DNA of 64,000 bases from Flavobacterium subsaxonicum WB 4.1-42 = DSM 21790 (GTDB taxonomy: Bacteria > Bacteroidota > Bacteroidia > Flavobacteriales > Flavobacteriaceae). Under the pieces are notes generated by a model. It was not told the DNA's origin and searched no databases. It saw nothing but the letters and a program-made list of their open reading frames with translations. The translations under genes and the position numbers were made by a program. How positions within the stretch are numbered: the first letter of the stretch is position 1; each line of letters starts with the position of its first letter. Positions 17,670-26,012 of the stretch are shown here, one piece after another. The stretch is taken from contig NZ_AUGP01000017.1 in the NCBI RefSeq assembly GCF_000422725.1, positions 310,001 through 374,000 on the forward strand, read 5' to 3'.

Positions 17670-18686
17670 TTATATTTTTTTAAATTTTTTGCCTTTCCAA
17701 ACAAACAGTTCGGGGGCAACACCATCCCAATGCGAATCATAGTAAACAAGGCTATTATTGGTAAATAAACCGGAATTAGCTATAAGTAAATTACTGCCTT
17801 TTTTGTAAAGATAACCATAATGCCCATCGCCATACGGTTGTTTATCTGTAATTATCGTGCCATTAGTGCGGTCTACCAAAAAAATATGCGAGCACATGGC
17901 GCCGCAACTCTTTTCTATAACAGTATATTTTCCACCAAAGTTAATGCCTTTCTGCTTACAGCCTTCGGTTATAAATGTTACATATTCAGGGTCATTAGCA
18001 AACGGATTACCTTTAAAAACAGGGTTTGCCAGCGTGCCGGTATATAAAGACACTTTAAAAGAAGTAAAGGTATAATTAGTGTTCAGTTTTTTTAGGTAGC
18101 CAAAACCATTAGGGGCATCGGGCTCGTTTATTTTAGGAAATAGTTTAAATTCATTAATGTCATTAAGGCTAAAAATAATGTAAGTAGTATCGGTAATTGC
18201 AAGGCCGGATGCATCGCTCTGAAGCCCATTTTTAAGAAAACCCTTTTTATCTATAAGGGCTTTGTTTTTAACCTCGGTGGTAATTTTGGTTATAAAAATC
18301 TTGTTGTTGTTTATGGCATAATCTTGCAGCCTGTAGTATTTATAGTAAGACAAATCCGCATCGCAGTTTTTATGTATTATAATTACCTTTTGCAGTTTAT
18401 TATCAAGGCTTCGCGCCAGATAAGCTAACTCGCAATTGCCGTTAGTTTCAGTAAAAATAAAAGTAGTTGTATTTTGACCCTCAATAATAATTTTATCAAA
18501 TTTAAAAGTGCTTTCAGGGTTAAACTCCACACTGTTTTTAAGTTCTTTTATTATAGTATCAAAACTAAAACTATAGGCTGCTGTGGTATCTTTAGCTATT
18601 TGTGACTTAACCGGCATTAGGGCAGCATCTTTATTATGGCACGATGCCAGTAACATTATAAGAGTGCAGTACAGCAGGACTTTCAT
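17670..18686 (-). CDS. Lipoprotein of unknown function
   Basis: A 338-residue lipoprotein with lipobox MLLASCHNK. The C-terminal third (FGGKYTVIEKSCGAMCSHIFLVDR, then YGYLYKKGSNLLIANS and VYYDSHWDGVAPELFVWKGKKF) has a conserved-looking Cys pair and beta-propeller-like strands. The N-terminal part is Asn/Lys-rich. No enzyme motif is recognised. It is 43 bp upstream of the LprI-like gene on the same strand. Confidence 0.62.
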   Translation of the reverse strand: MKVLLYCTLIMLLASCHNKDAALMPVKSQIAKDTTAAYSFSFDTIIKELKNSVEFNPESTFKFDKIIIEGQNTTTFIFTETNGNCELAYLARSLDNKLQKVIIIHKNCDADLSYYKYYRLQDYAINNNKIFITKITTEVKNKALIDKKGFLKNGLQSDASGLAITDTTYIIFSLNDINEFKLFPKINEPDAPNGFGYLKKLNTNYTFTSFKVSLYTGTLANPVFKGNPFANDPEYVTFITEGCKQKGINFGGKYTVIEKSCGAMCSHIFLVDRTNGTIITDKQPYGDGHYGYLYKKGSNLLIANSGLFTNNSLVYYDSHWDGVAPELFVWKGKKFKKI

Positions 18687-18772
18687 AACGAGTTTTAATT
18701 AATGTAACCAAATATACAAAACCCTACAGACGAACCTACAGCACAGCGAAAATAAAATTTGGCTAAATTTGC

Positions 18773-19420
18773 CTACCACTTTTCCAACTTGTAGGCGCTA
18801 TCCCAAAAGGCATACTCCAGGCGGCTTGCCGTTACAAAAGCAGCCGTCATTTTTTTAAGCTGAAGCGGAGATGCTTCCGCGGCTGCGGCATCGCAAAGGG
18901 CAATAGCCTTTTGTACAATAAGGCCAAATTCTTCTCCGGCATACGTATCGATCCAACCCTGGTAGGGGTTTTCGTTCTTAGCCTGATGTTCCAAAATATA
19001 GTCGCCCACCTTTTTATAGATCCAGAAACAGGGCAGTACCGCTGCCATAGCCACAGCAACATCGGCTGCATAGGCGGTGCTTTGCAGATAATGCACATAA
19101 TGGTGGCAGGTAGGCGAAAGGGGTGCCCTCTCAGTAACGTTATATTCTGCAAAATACGAATCGTGCAGGGCGCGTTCCACAATAATGGCACCCTCGGCAA
19201 AACGCACAAAATCCAGCATGGTGTTAACATCGGGCACTTTGCCAGCAATAATGGCCAATGCACGGGCAAAATACTCCAGGTAATGGGCATCCTGCTGCAG
19301 GTAATATTTAAACTGCTCCTGCTTAAGGGTTCCGTTAGCCAGATCGGTTATAAAAGGCATGTTGGTAATGCGGTTGTATATAGGCAGGGCTTCGTGCCAG
19401 GCGGTATCAGTCCATTTCAT
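18773..19420 (-). CDS. tenA: TenA-family thiaminase II / aminopyrimidine aminohydrolase
   Basis: A 215-residue all-helical TenA protein. Motifs include YLQQDAHYLEYFARAL, the active-site Cys in VLPCFWIYKKVG, PYQGWIDTYAGEEF and the C-terminal LEYAFWDSAY with the catalytic Glu. The enzyme releases 4-amino-5-hydroxymethyl-pyrimidine (HMP) from degraded thiamine. It is the last gene of the thiM-thiE-thiD-tenA operon and overlaps thiD by 14 bp, supporting a salvage role. Confidence 0.92.
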   Translation of the reverse strand: MKWTDTAWHEALPIYNRITNMPFITDLANGTLKQEQFKYYLQQDAHYLEYFARALAIIAGKVPDVNTMLDFVRFAEGAIIVERALHDSYFAEYNVTERAPLSPTCHHYVHYLQSTAYAADVAVAMAAVLPCFWIYKKVGDYILEHQAKNENPYQGWIDTYAGEEFGLIVQKAIALCDAAAAEASPLQLKKMTAAFVTASRLEYAFWDSAYKLEKW

Positions 19421-20240
19421 TTTTAATCATTTTTAAGGGGTTATAAAAGTGGTTAAGCGGGCCGTTGCCCTTGCCAATAACCACATTGCTTGCATGCAAA
19501 ATAGCACCGTGCACGTATTCCTGCGCCAGGGCAACGGCATCTTTCAGGTGTTTGCCCTGAGCCAGGTAGGCTGCTATGGCAGATGATAAGGTGCAGCCGG
19601 AACCGTGCATATTTTTAGTTTCTATTTTATCAGAAACGTAAGCTTCCGGTGCACCGCTGCCTGTAAAAAGCAGCGAGGTTAGCTGTGCCGATTGTAAATG
19701 TCCGCCTTTTAGCAGCAGGGCGTTGCAACCTAAATTCATAATGGCAGTACCGGCCTCGTGCATTTGGGGTACAGTGGTAATTGGGGAGCCGGTTAGCAGG
19801 GCAGCCTCGTCTAAATTGGGGGTAATAACTGCCGCTAACGGAAACAACTGCTGCACAATGCCCGCTACGGTCGATTCTTCAATAAGCCGGTCGCCGCTGG
19901 TAGCGATCATAACCGGGTCGAATACCACGGGAATGTCCGGATACTGTTGCAGGGTTTCGGCAATGGCGGTTACCAGTTCAAGCGTGTGTACCATGCCAAT
20001 TTTAATGGCATTGGGGCGTATATCTTCTAAAACCGACTCTAATTGTGCCTTTACAAAATTTACAGGCACGCTGTGTATAGCGCGTACGCCGCAGGTATTT
20101 TGGGCTACCAGTGCAGTAATAACACTCATGCCGTAGCAGCCCAGAGCCGAGAACGTTTTAAGGTCGGCCTGTATGCCCGCACCGCCACTGGGGTCGGTTC
20201 CGGCAATGCTAAGCACGGTGGGGTAGGTATAATGTTTCAT
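19407..20240 (-). CDS. thiD: Hydroxymethylpyrimidine (phosphate) kinase
   Basis: A 277-residue ribokinase-fold enzyme. The N-terminal SIAGTDPSGGAGIQADLKTF, VFDPVMIATSGDRL and the C-terminal anion-hole motif GSGCTLSSAIAAYLA are diagnostic of ThiD. It phosphorylates HMP twice to HMP-PP for thiamine phosphate synthase. It overlaps thiE by an ATGA junction. Confidence 0.95.
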   Translation of the reverse strand: MKHYTYPTVLSIAGTDPSGGAGIQADLKTFSALGCYGMSVITALVAQNTCGVRAIHSVPVNFVKAQLESVLEDIRPNAIKIGMVHTLELVTAIAETLQQYPDIPVVFDPVMIATSGDRLIEESTVAGIVQQLFPLAAVITPNLDEAALLTGSPITTVPQMHEAGTAIMNLGCNALLLKGGHLQSAQLTSLLFTGSGAPEAYVSDKIETKNMHGSGCTLSSAIAAYLAQGKHLKDAVALAQEYVHGAILHASNVVIGKGNGPLNHFYNPLKMIKNEMD

Positions 20241-20872
20241 AATGCTTTTTCTATTTGTGTGCGAATTTCGTGGGCGGCTTTCGCCGGATCATCGGCCCCG
20301 CATATGGCCGAGACTACCGCAATGCAATCGGCGCCTGCGCGTATAACATTGCGGGCATTATCAACATTCATGCTGCCAATGGCTATAAGGGGTTTGCTGG
20401 TAAGCCCACGGATGGTAAGTATGCCCTCCAGGCCCCACTCAGTAACAGTATCGGTCTTGGTAGGGGTGCTGTACACGGGGCTGATGCCCAGGTAATCGGC
20501 ATGCTCAGCCTCTGCCGTGTACAGCTGGTCTAAGTGCTCGATAGAGTAGCCCAATATGCCGCACTGTGGCCAAAGGGCTTTTATTTTTGATGGGGCAATG
20601 TCGGTAGTGCCAACGTGTATGCCCGCCGCGCTGCATGCTTTTGCCACCTCTAAGTTATCGTTTATAATAAGCGGAACGTTATACGTATCCAGCATTGCCT
20701 TAAGGCGAAGGGCGGTTGCGGTAAAGTCGGCTATCGATAGATGCTTTTCCCGAAGCTGCACCACATCAACGCCGCCTTTTACGGCCTGTTCTGTAACCCA
20801 GACGATATCGCGGCCCAGGCAGTCGTGCTGACTCACAACCAGATATAAACGATACGGAAAAATGCTACTCAT
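20237..20872 (-). CDS. thiE: Thiamine phosphate synthase
   Basis: A 211-residue TIM-barrel enzyme. VQLREKHL, IINDNLEVAKACSAAGIHVG, LGISPVYSTPTKTD and PLIAIGSMNVDNA are standard ThiE segments. It joins HMP-PP and thiazole phosphate. The usual HVGQxD motif reads HVGTTD here, a small deviation next to the substrate site. It overlaps thiM by 8 bp and thiD by 4 bp. Confidence 0.93.
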   Translation of the reverse strand: MSSIFPYRLYLVVSQHDCLGRDIVWVTEQAVKGGVDVVQLREKHLSIADFTATALRLKAMLDTYNVPLIINDNLEVAKACSAAGIHVGTTDIAPSKIKALWPQCGILGYSIEHLDQLYTAEAEHADYLGISPVYSTPTKTDTVTEWGLEGILTIRGLTSKPLIAIGSMNVDNARNVIRAGADCIAVVSAICGADDPAKAAHEIRTQIEKAL

Positions 20873-21671
20873 TATATTCTTCCATTTTTAAGTGGGAATA
20901 AAATTCGGCCTCAGTAATATTGTACAGTTTATCCAACAGGTTTACCTGAAGGCTGCCCGGCCCGGCCGATTGCTTTTGGGCAATTTCGCCCGCAATGCTA
21001 AGCAACGCCATAGCAGCAGTTGTGGCCTGGAAAGGGTCCGTCGTATTGTTGCCCACAAAAGCGCCAATTAAGGCTGTGGCGGTACAGCCTAAACCGGTTA
21101 CCTGCTGCATAAGCGCGTGCCCGTTATTAAGCAGTATTTTTCGGTGGCCCGATACAACAACATCGGTTGCACCCGATACGCAAACTACGGCACCGGTTGT
21201 TTGGTTGAGCCACTTGGCGGCGTCTACGGCCTCGGTACTTTGGTGCACGCTATCTACACCTTTGGTTTGCTGCTGGCTAACTTTGGCTAGTGCCATAATT
21301 TCTGATGCGTTGCCGCGAATTACGGTTGGTTTGTAGGTAAGCAGTTGGGCGGCGGTATCGTTTCTAAAAGCGGTGGCACCGGCACCCACAGGGTCTAATA
21401 TCCAGGGTTTGCCCAGCTCTTTTGCCTTGGCGGCAGATGTTAGCATGCTTTGTACCCAATACTCATCTAACGTGCCAATGTTAATGACAGTAGCGCTGCA
21501 AATGGCAACCATATCGGCCACTTCGGGGTGGGCGTGCGCCATAATAGGCGATGCACCCACGGCAAGCAGGGCATTGGCGGTGTTGTTCATTACCACATAG
21601 TTGGTAATGTTATGTACAAGGGGCGAATTTTTCTTAACGGAAAGCACGGCTTCCCACAGAGACTCTTTCAT
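20865..21671 (-). CDS. thiM: Hydroxyethylthiazole kinase
   Basis: A 268-residue ribokinase-like enzyme. It has SPLVHNITNYVVMNNTAN, WILDPVGAGAT, VIRGNASEIMALA and the catalytic Cys region VTGLGCTATALIGAF. It phosphorylates the thiazole moiety during salvage. First gene behind the TPP riboswitch. No thiC, thiG, thiS or thiH is in the window, so the operon as seen is for salvage only. Confidence 0.95.
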   Translation of the reverse strand: MKESLWEAVLSVKKNSPLVHNITNYVVMNNTANALLAVGASPIMAHAHPEVADMVAICSATVINIGTLDEYWVQSMLTSAAKAKELGKPWILDPVGAGATAFRNDTAAQLLTYKPTVIRGNASEIMALAKVSQQQTKGVDSVHQSTEAVDAAKWLNQTTGAVVCVSGATDVVVSGHRKILLNNGHALMQQVTGLGCTATALIGAFVGNNTTDPFQATTAAMALLSIAGEIAQKQSAGPGSLQVNLLDKLYNITEAEFYSHLKMEEYNE

Positions 21672-21754
21672 ATTTTTAAGGTGTTTAAATAAAATATGGC
21701 TGTAGAGTCTCCCAAAAAAACAGGAAGATTGAACGGTGTAGTATTGCTACGCTT

Positions 21755-21830
21755 TTCCCTACGACGGTATTAACCGTGTCAGGTTCAAAGGGACTCTCTC
21801 AATTCTTTTTCAGAATACCCCTAAAGCCAA
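21755..21830 (-). promoter_or_regulatory. TPP riboswitch (THI element)
   Basis: Read on the minus strand the leader has the THI-box order: AGGGGTATTC, then TTGAGAGAGTCCCTTTGAA, CCTGACACGGTTAATACCG and CGTAGGGAA. These match the pyrimidine-sensing GAGA loop and the conserved CCTGA..TAATACC..CGTAGGGAA core of TPP aptamers. It lies 84 bp before thiM. Downstream there is a small GTAG-CAATA-CTAC hairpin and a T-run, but no canonical terminator, so translational control is a fair alternative. Confidence 0.93.
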
Positions 21831-21834
21831 AGTT

Positions 21835-21865
21835 CAAATATAAGGATTGTAAATGGTAATGCCAA
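21835..21865 (-). promoter_or_regulatory. Promoter of the thiM operon
   Basis: On the minus strand, TTG (21863-21865), a 20-bp spacer, and TATATTTG (21835-21842) fit the Bacteroidetes primary-sigma consensus. The predicted start falls at the first base of the riboswitch. Confidence 0.75.
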
Positions 21866-21883
21866 TAATTTTTAAGGCCACGA

Positions 21884-21907
21884 AACCTGCCCGCCTGCCG
21901 GCAGGTT
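21884..21907. repeat. AACCTGCC/GGCAGGTT inverted repeat
   Basis: An 8-bp perfect inverted repeat with an 8-bp loop that itself repeats GCCTGCC. It lies upstream of the thi promoter and without a T-run, so it looks like an interspersed palindrome and not a terminator. Confidence 0.55.
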
Positions 21908-21930
21908 ACACAAATTAAAGTCATGTAAGT

Positions 21931-22257
21931 TATTCCACAGAGTTTCACAGAGTGATCGCAGAGATACACAGAGAATAATTCTTAATCATTAGCTTACTGA
22001 GAGAACACAGAGCTTTGTGCCTTTGGCACAACCACACCCAGTACCCGTTACCGTCTTCGCGAGCGCAGTGCAACGGAGCGTGGCGATCTCACACATAACT
22101 AAATTAAGAATAGACTGCCGCGGTCGTGCCTCCCTCGCAGTGACGGTACGGGTACGGTTCGCACATCCTTTCCCATCTTCACGCACCGTCATCGCGAGCG
22201 CAGTGCAACGGAGCGTGGCGATCTCACATGTAGTTTGACACGATTCCGCGAATAAAC
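21931..22257. repeat. Tandem duplication, unit 1 (327 bp)
   Basis: Starts TATTCCACAGAGTTTCACAG and contains CACAGAG words, one REP-like element in plus orientation (22051-22091), an inverted partner (22113-22146) and a second plus copy (22186-22226). It is repeated almost base for base from 22258. No believable gene is encoded; short open frames here only reflect the palindromes. Confidence 0.9.
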
Positions 22258-22574
22258 TATTCCACAGAGTTTCACAGAGTGATCGCAGAGATGCACAAAG
22301 AATAATTCTTAATCATTAGCTTACTGAGAGAACACAAAGCTTTGTGCCTTTGGCACAACTACACCCAGTACCCGTTACCGTCTTCGCGAGCGTAGTGCAA
22401 CGGAGCGTGGCGATCTCACACATAACTAAATTAAGAATAGACTGCCGCGGTCGTGCCTCCCTCGCAGAGACGGCACGGGTACGGTTCGCACATCCTTTCC
22501 CATCTTCACGCACCGTCATCGCGAGCGTAGTGTAACGAAGCGCGGCGATCTCACTCGTAATTTGACACGAATTT
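22258..22574. repeat. Tandem duplication, unit 2 plus truncated third fragment
   Basis: Unit 2 follows unit 1 without a gap, with scattered substitutions (for example ACACAGAG to GCACAAAG). REP-like copies sit at 22378-22418 and 22513-22553 with an inverted partner at 22440-22473. A third, internally deleted fragment (GCCTTTGGCACAA then a REP copy, 22603-22643) follows to 22643. Confidence 0.9.
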
Positions 22575-22758
22575 TCACGAATTGCCTTTGGCACAATTAC
22601 TACCATCTTCGCGAGCGCAGTGCAACGGAGCGCGGCGATCTCATTCATAGCCTACAATCAATTATCAAAAACTACCTAAAAATACCATTTACAACTAAGA
22701 AAAAATCTTTGTAGCTTTAGCCATTGGTAACTTTTAGAAAAATAACACTGCGCGCTGC

Positions 22759-23343
22759 ATGGAAACCGTTGGCACTATTTTACACCTAATAGACCTTTTT
22801 CTTTTTGGAGGATACGGCCTGTTTACACTGGTATTAATTATTGCTTCTTTATTTTTAAGGCACCACCCCGTTATTATGGGGCTGGCTAATGCTGCCAACC
22901 GTATTATTATTTTCGCTGGCCTGGCTTATCTCGTTTTATGGATGAGTGCGCTAACAATATCATTGGCTGCCGATTTGCCGGAAGATGAAAGGGCCAGCCT
23001 GCTAAACCGAATTGCCGGGCCGTATGCGTGGGCATATTGGTTTCAGCACATATTTTATATTACCCTTAGCCAACTCTTATGGTTTAAATGGATTGCAAGA
23101 AATCGCGTTACGCGGCTGCTTATTGGTTTTTTGCTTTTTTTGAATTTCGAAAAATTTGTAATACTTGTAACCTCTCTTCACCGCGATTACCTGCCGAGTT
23201 CGTGGAGTATGACACAGGGTTACTCTTTGTTTGGCTACGCTTTACTTGGACTTACCGAAAGGCTGCTGTTTTATGGAGGCCTTTGCGTAATCTATTATTT
23301 TGTAAAATTAGAAATTGATAAAAGGCGCGATGCCGTAAATTGA
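22759..23343 (+). CDS. Integral membrane protein, function unknown
   Basis: A 194-residue protein with about five hydrophobic helices (LFLFGGYGLFTLVLIIASLFL, IIIFAGLAYLVLWMSALTI, a WAYWFQHIFYITLSQLLW segment, LLIGFLLFLNFEKFVILV, and YALLGLTERLLFYGGLCVIYYF) and a basic C-terminus. No signature residues of known transporters are recognised. It stands alone between the REP region and a 380-bp gap. Confidence 0.62.
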   Translation: METVGTILHLIDLFLFGGYGLFTLVLIIASLFLRHHPVIMGLANAANRIIIFAGLAYLVLWMSALTISLAADLPEDERASLLNRIAGPYAWAYWFQHIFYITLSQLLWFKWIARNRVTRLLIGFLLFLNFEKFVILVTSLHRDYLPSSWSMTQGYSLFGYALLGLTERLLFYGGLCVIYYFVKLEIDKRRDAVN

Positions 23344-23723
23344 AGAATCGTCTGCAACAAAAATCTCAAAAATTATTACCCCTTTTCCCCGATGCAAAGT
23401 TACAACGGGTTTTATGTTGGAGTACTGAAGTGGCTTTTTCAGTAAACTTTTTTAGGGGAGAATGGATTTGATATTTCACACCACTATTGCCATTTTTGGC
23501 CCATTTTGCCATTTTTGGCACTAAAATGCAAAATCAGAAATGTGTCAAAAAAATATTAAGCTGAAAACCAACCTTATAAGAAAACGCAAAAACGCTAACT
23601 CAAAGTCCGAAAGTGAAATATGAAGCTTTTTTTTAAGCTGCATTATACCAAAAGTGAAATATCAAACGCAAAAAAGCACCAAACGGGTTGGTGCTTTTTA
23701 TTTATAAAATTGTAGTATTTATA
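23344..23723. other. Intergenic region with a 13-bp inverted repeat pair
   Basis: No gene is seen. TTTGATATTTCAC (23467-23479) and its exact reverse complement GTGAAATATCAAA (23654-23666) flank about 175 bp; a related GTGAAATATGAAG occurs at 23613. Between them TGCCATTTTTGGC occurs twice in tandem near 23488-23520. The segment could be a decayed miniature element or just a regulatory region. Confidence 0.5.
23670..23700 (-). terminator. Terminator of the esterase-GH3 operon
   Basis: AAAAAGCACCAA-ACGGG-TTGGTGCTTTTT, 24 bp past the GH3 stop; T-runs on both strands. Confidence 0.85.
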
Positions 23724-26003
23724 TTACTTTAATTCGAACTCGGTTTCCTGCACATTATCGCTGCTCGTACCCACAAATATTTTAAAGGTTCCGGGCTCTA
23801 CAAGGTAGTCGCCGTTGTTGTTGTAAAAGCCTAATTCGGCATCGGTTAACGTAAAGGTCACGGTTTTGGTCTCGCCCTTTTTAAACGACACTAACTCAAA
23901 GCCTTTCAGCTCTTTAACCGGACGCGACAGGCTTGCCGACACATCGCGCATGTACAGCTGCACAACCTCTTTACCATCGTAATTACCTGTGTTAGTGATT
24001 TCTACACTTACTTTAACCGGTTCGCCCTTGGCATACGTTTTCTTATCTAATTTAGGAGTGCCATATTTAAAAGTGGTATAGCTAAGTCCGTGACCGAAAG
24101 CATATTGCGGAGTTTTCTCCACATCGCTGTAATGCGACCAGAACACGTTACTGTCGCTGTTTACAGGCCTTCCGGTGCTGTGCTGGTTGTAATAAATAGG
24201 CACCTGCCCCACGTTGCGCGGAAAGCTCATGGGCAGTTTGCCACTTGGGTTGTAATCGCCGTAAAGTACCTGAGCCACAGCATTTCCCGTCTCGCTACCC
24301 AGGTGCCAGGCCTCTACAATTGCCGGAATATGCTCTGCCGCCCACTGCAATGCCAGCGGACGCCCATTGTTGAGTACCAGCACTATACGAGGGTTGACCT
24401 TGTACACTTCTTCCAACAGCTCTTGCTGAAGGCCCGGCAGATCGAGGTTGGTACGGCTGCGGCCCTCCCCACTCTGGAAGCCATGCTCACCCAGCACCAT
24501 TACCACAACATCGGCATCCTTAGCTGCTCTCTTAGCAGCCTCAAAACCAGAACGATCGGTGGTATTAAACACCACCTCATCTAAAAATGTAGACTTGCCG
24601 ATGAACAGTTCGCCGCCCTTTTCGTAGGTAAGCGTGTTGCCTTTGTACTGCTGCATGCCCTCTAAAACAGATACCGCTGTGTTATCGTCTGAGGCTATCC
24701 TCCAGCTGCCTAACGGGCTGTTTTTATCGGCGGCAAGCGCCCCTATCAGGGCTATTTTCTGGCCTGTTTTCTTTAACGGAAGCAGGTTCAATTCGTTCTT
24801 TAACAACACTATAGACTTCTTAGCAACATCTAAAACAGCCTCGTGGTTGGCCTTACTGTTTATGGTAGCCTTCTCGCGTTTTTCATCGCAATAGCGGTAT
24901 GGGTCGTCAAACAGGCCAAGCTCGTATTTTACACGTAAAATGCGGCGAACGGCATCATCTACCAAAGCCACATCTACCTTACCCTCATTAACCAGCTTAA
25001 CTAATTCATTTACATACAGGTACGATTCCATATCCATATCAGCACCGGCCTTAACCGCCTTTTCAGAAGCCTCGGCACCATCTTTGGCAAAGCCGTGGGT
25101 AATCATCTCTTTAATTGAGGCCCAGTCGGTTATCACAAAACCGTCAAAGCCCCATTTGCCTTTAAGGATGTCGCGCTGCAAAAAGCTGCTGCCTGTTGCC
25201 GGCACCCCGTTAAGGATGTTAAAGGAGTTCATAAATGTGCGCACACCGGCATCATTAGCCGCCTTAAATGGCGGTAAAACAGTATTATACAACGTAGCAT
25301 TGCCAATATCTACGGTGTTGTAATCGCGGCCCGACTCTGCAAATCCATAGGCAGCAAAGTGCTTAGCGCAGGCAGCAATGGTATTGGGCGCGGACAGATC
25401 GTCGCCCTGAAAGCCTTTAACGCGCGCTGTAGCCACTTTTGCGCCCAGGTAAGGGTCTTCACCAGCACCCTCCATAACACGGCCCCAGCGGGCATCCCTT
25501 GAGATGTCTACCATAGGTCCGAACGTCCAGTTGATGCCCGACGCCGATGCCTCGTCTGCCGCCACCTGCGCCGAATGTTTAATAGCCTCCATATCCCAAC
25601 TGGCAGCTTCTGCCAACGGTATAGGTGCCAGGGTTTTATAGCCATGAATAACATCAAAACCAATAATAAGCGGAATGCCCAGGCGGGTTTCTTCTACCGC
25701 TATTTTTTGTACGGCGCGCACCTGCTCTACTCCCCTCACGGTAAGCATGCTACCCACCCAGCCCTTGCGAAGGTGCTCGTATTTAAGGGCAGCGTTGCCC
25801 TCTTTTGGCGATGGGCCCGTTACATCCCAAAAGCCATTGTACTGGTTCATTTGCCCTACCTTTTCTTCAAGGGTCATTTTGGCCATTAAAGCCGTGATCT
25901 TCTGTTCGATATCCTGTTTCTTGTCCATTGTTTTCTTTTTCTGTGCCTGTGCCGTGCCCATTGCAAACAGCGCCAGGGCTACTAAAATTTTGGTTCGTTT
26001 CAT
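23724..26003 (-). CDS. GH3 beta-glycosidase (BglX-like)
   Basis: A 759-residue exported enzyme (signal MKRTKILVALALFAMGTAQAQ). The GH3 N-domain contains FGPMVDISRDARWGRVMEG and KHFAAYG, with the nucleophile Asp293 in GFVITDWASI. The C-terminal domain has VMVLGEHGFQSGEG with the probable acid/base region, then a fibronectin type III-like end (ELKGFELVSFKKGETKTV). Family members are beta-glucosidases or xylosidases acting in the periplasm; with the mannan locus nearby, trimming glucosyl residues from glucomannan fragments is a likely job. Last gene of a three-gene minus-strand operon. Confidence 0.92.
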   Translation of the reverse strand: MKRTKILVALALFAMGTAQAQKKKTMDKKQDIEQKITALMAKMTLEEKVGQMNQYNGFWDVTGPSPKEGNAALKYEHLRKGWVGSMLTVRGVEQVRAVQKIAVEETRLGIPLIIGFDVIHGYKTLAPIPLAEAASWDMEAIKHSAQVAADEASASGINWTFGPMVDISRDARWGRVMEGAGEDPYLGAKVATARVKGFQGDDLSAPNTIAACAKHFAAYGFAESGRDYNTVDIGNATLYNTVLPPFKAANDAGVRTFMNSFNILNGVPATGSSFLQRDILKGKWGFDGFVITDWASIKEMITHGFAKDGAEASEKAVKAGADMDMESYLYVNELVKLVNEGKVDVALVDDAVRRILRVKYELGLFDDPYRYCDEKREKATINSKANHEAVLDVAKKSIVLLKNELNLLPLKKTGQKIALIGALAADKNSPLGSWRIASDDNTAVSVLEGMQQYKGNTLTYEKGGELFIGKSTFLDEVVFNTTDRSGFEAAKRAAKDADVVVMVLGEHGFQSGEGRSRTNLDLPGLQQELLEEVYKVNPRIVLVLNNGRPLALQWAAEHIPAIVEAWHLGSETGNAVAQVLYGDYNPSGKLPMSFPRNVGQVPIYYNQHSTGRPVNSDSNVFWSHYSDVEKTPQYAFGHGLSYTTFKYGTPKLDKKTYAKGEPVKVSVEITNTGNYDGKEVVQLYMRDVSASLSRPVKELKGFELVSFKKGETKTVTFTLTDAELGFYNNNGDYLVEPGTFKIFVGTSSDNVQETEFELK

Positions 26004-26012
26004 TGGTTTGTT

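Noticed and set aside
21989..22648. Short open frames in the repeat region (MTVREDGKG-like)
   Set aside because: They appear in both repeat units only because the DNA is duplicated and palindromic; no start context, no family match.
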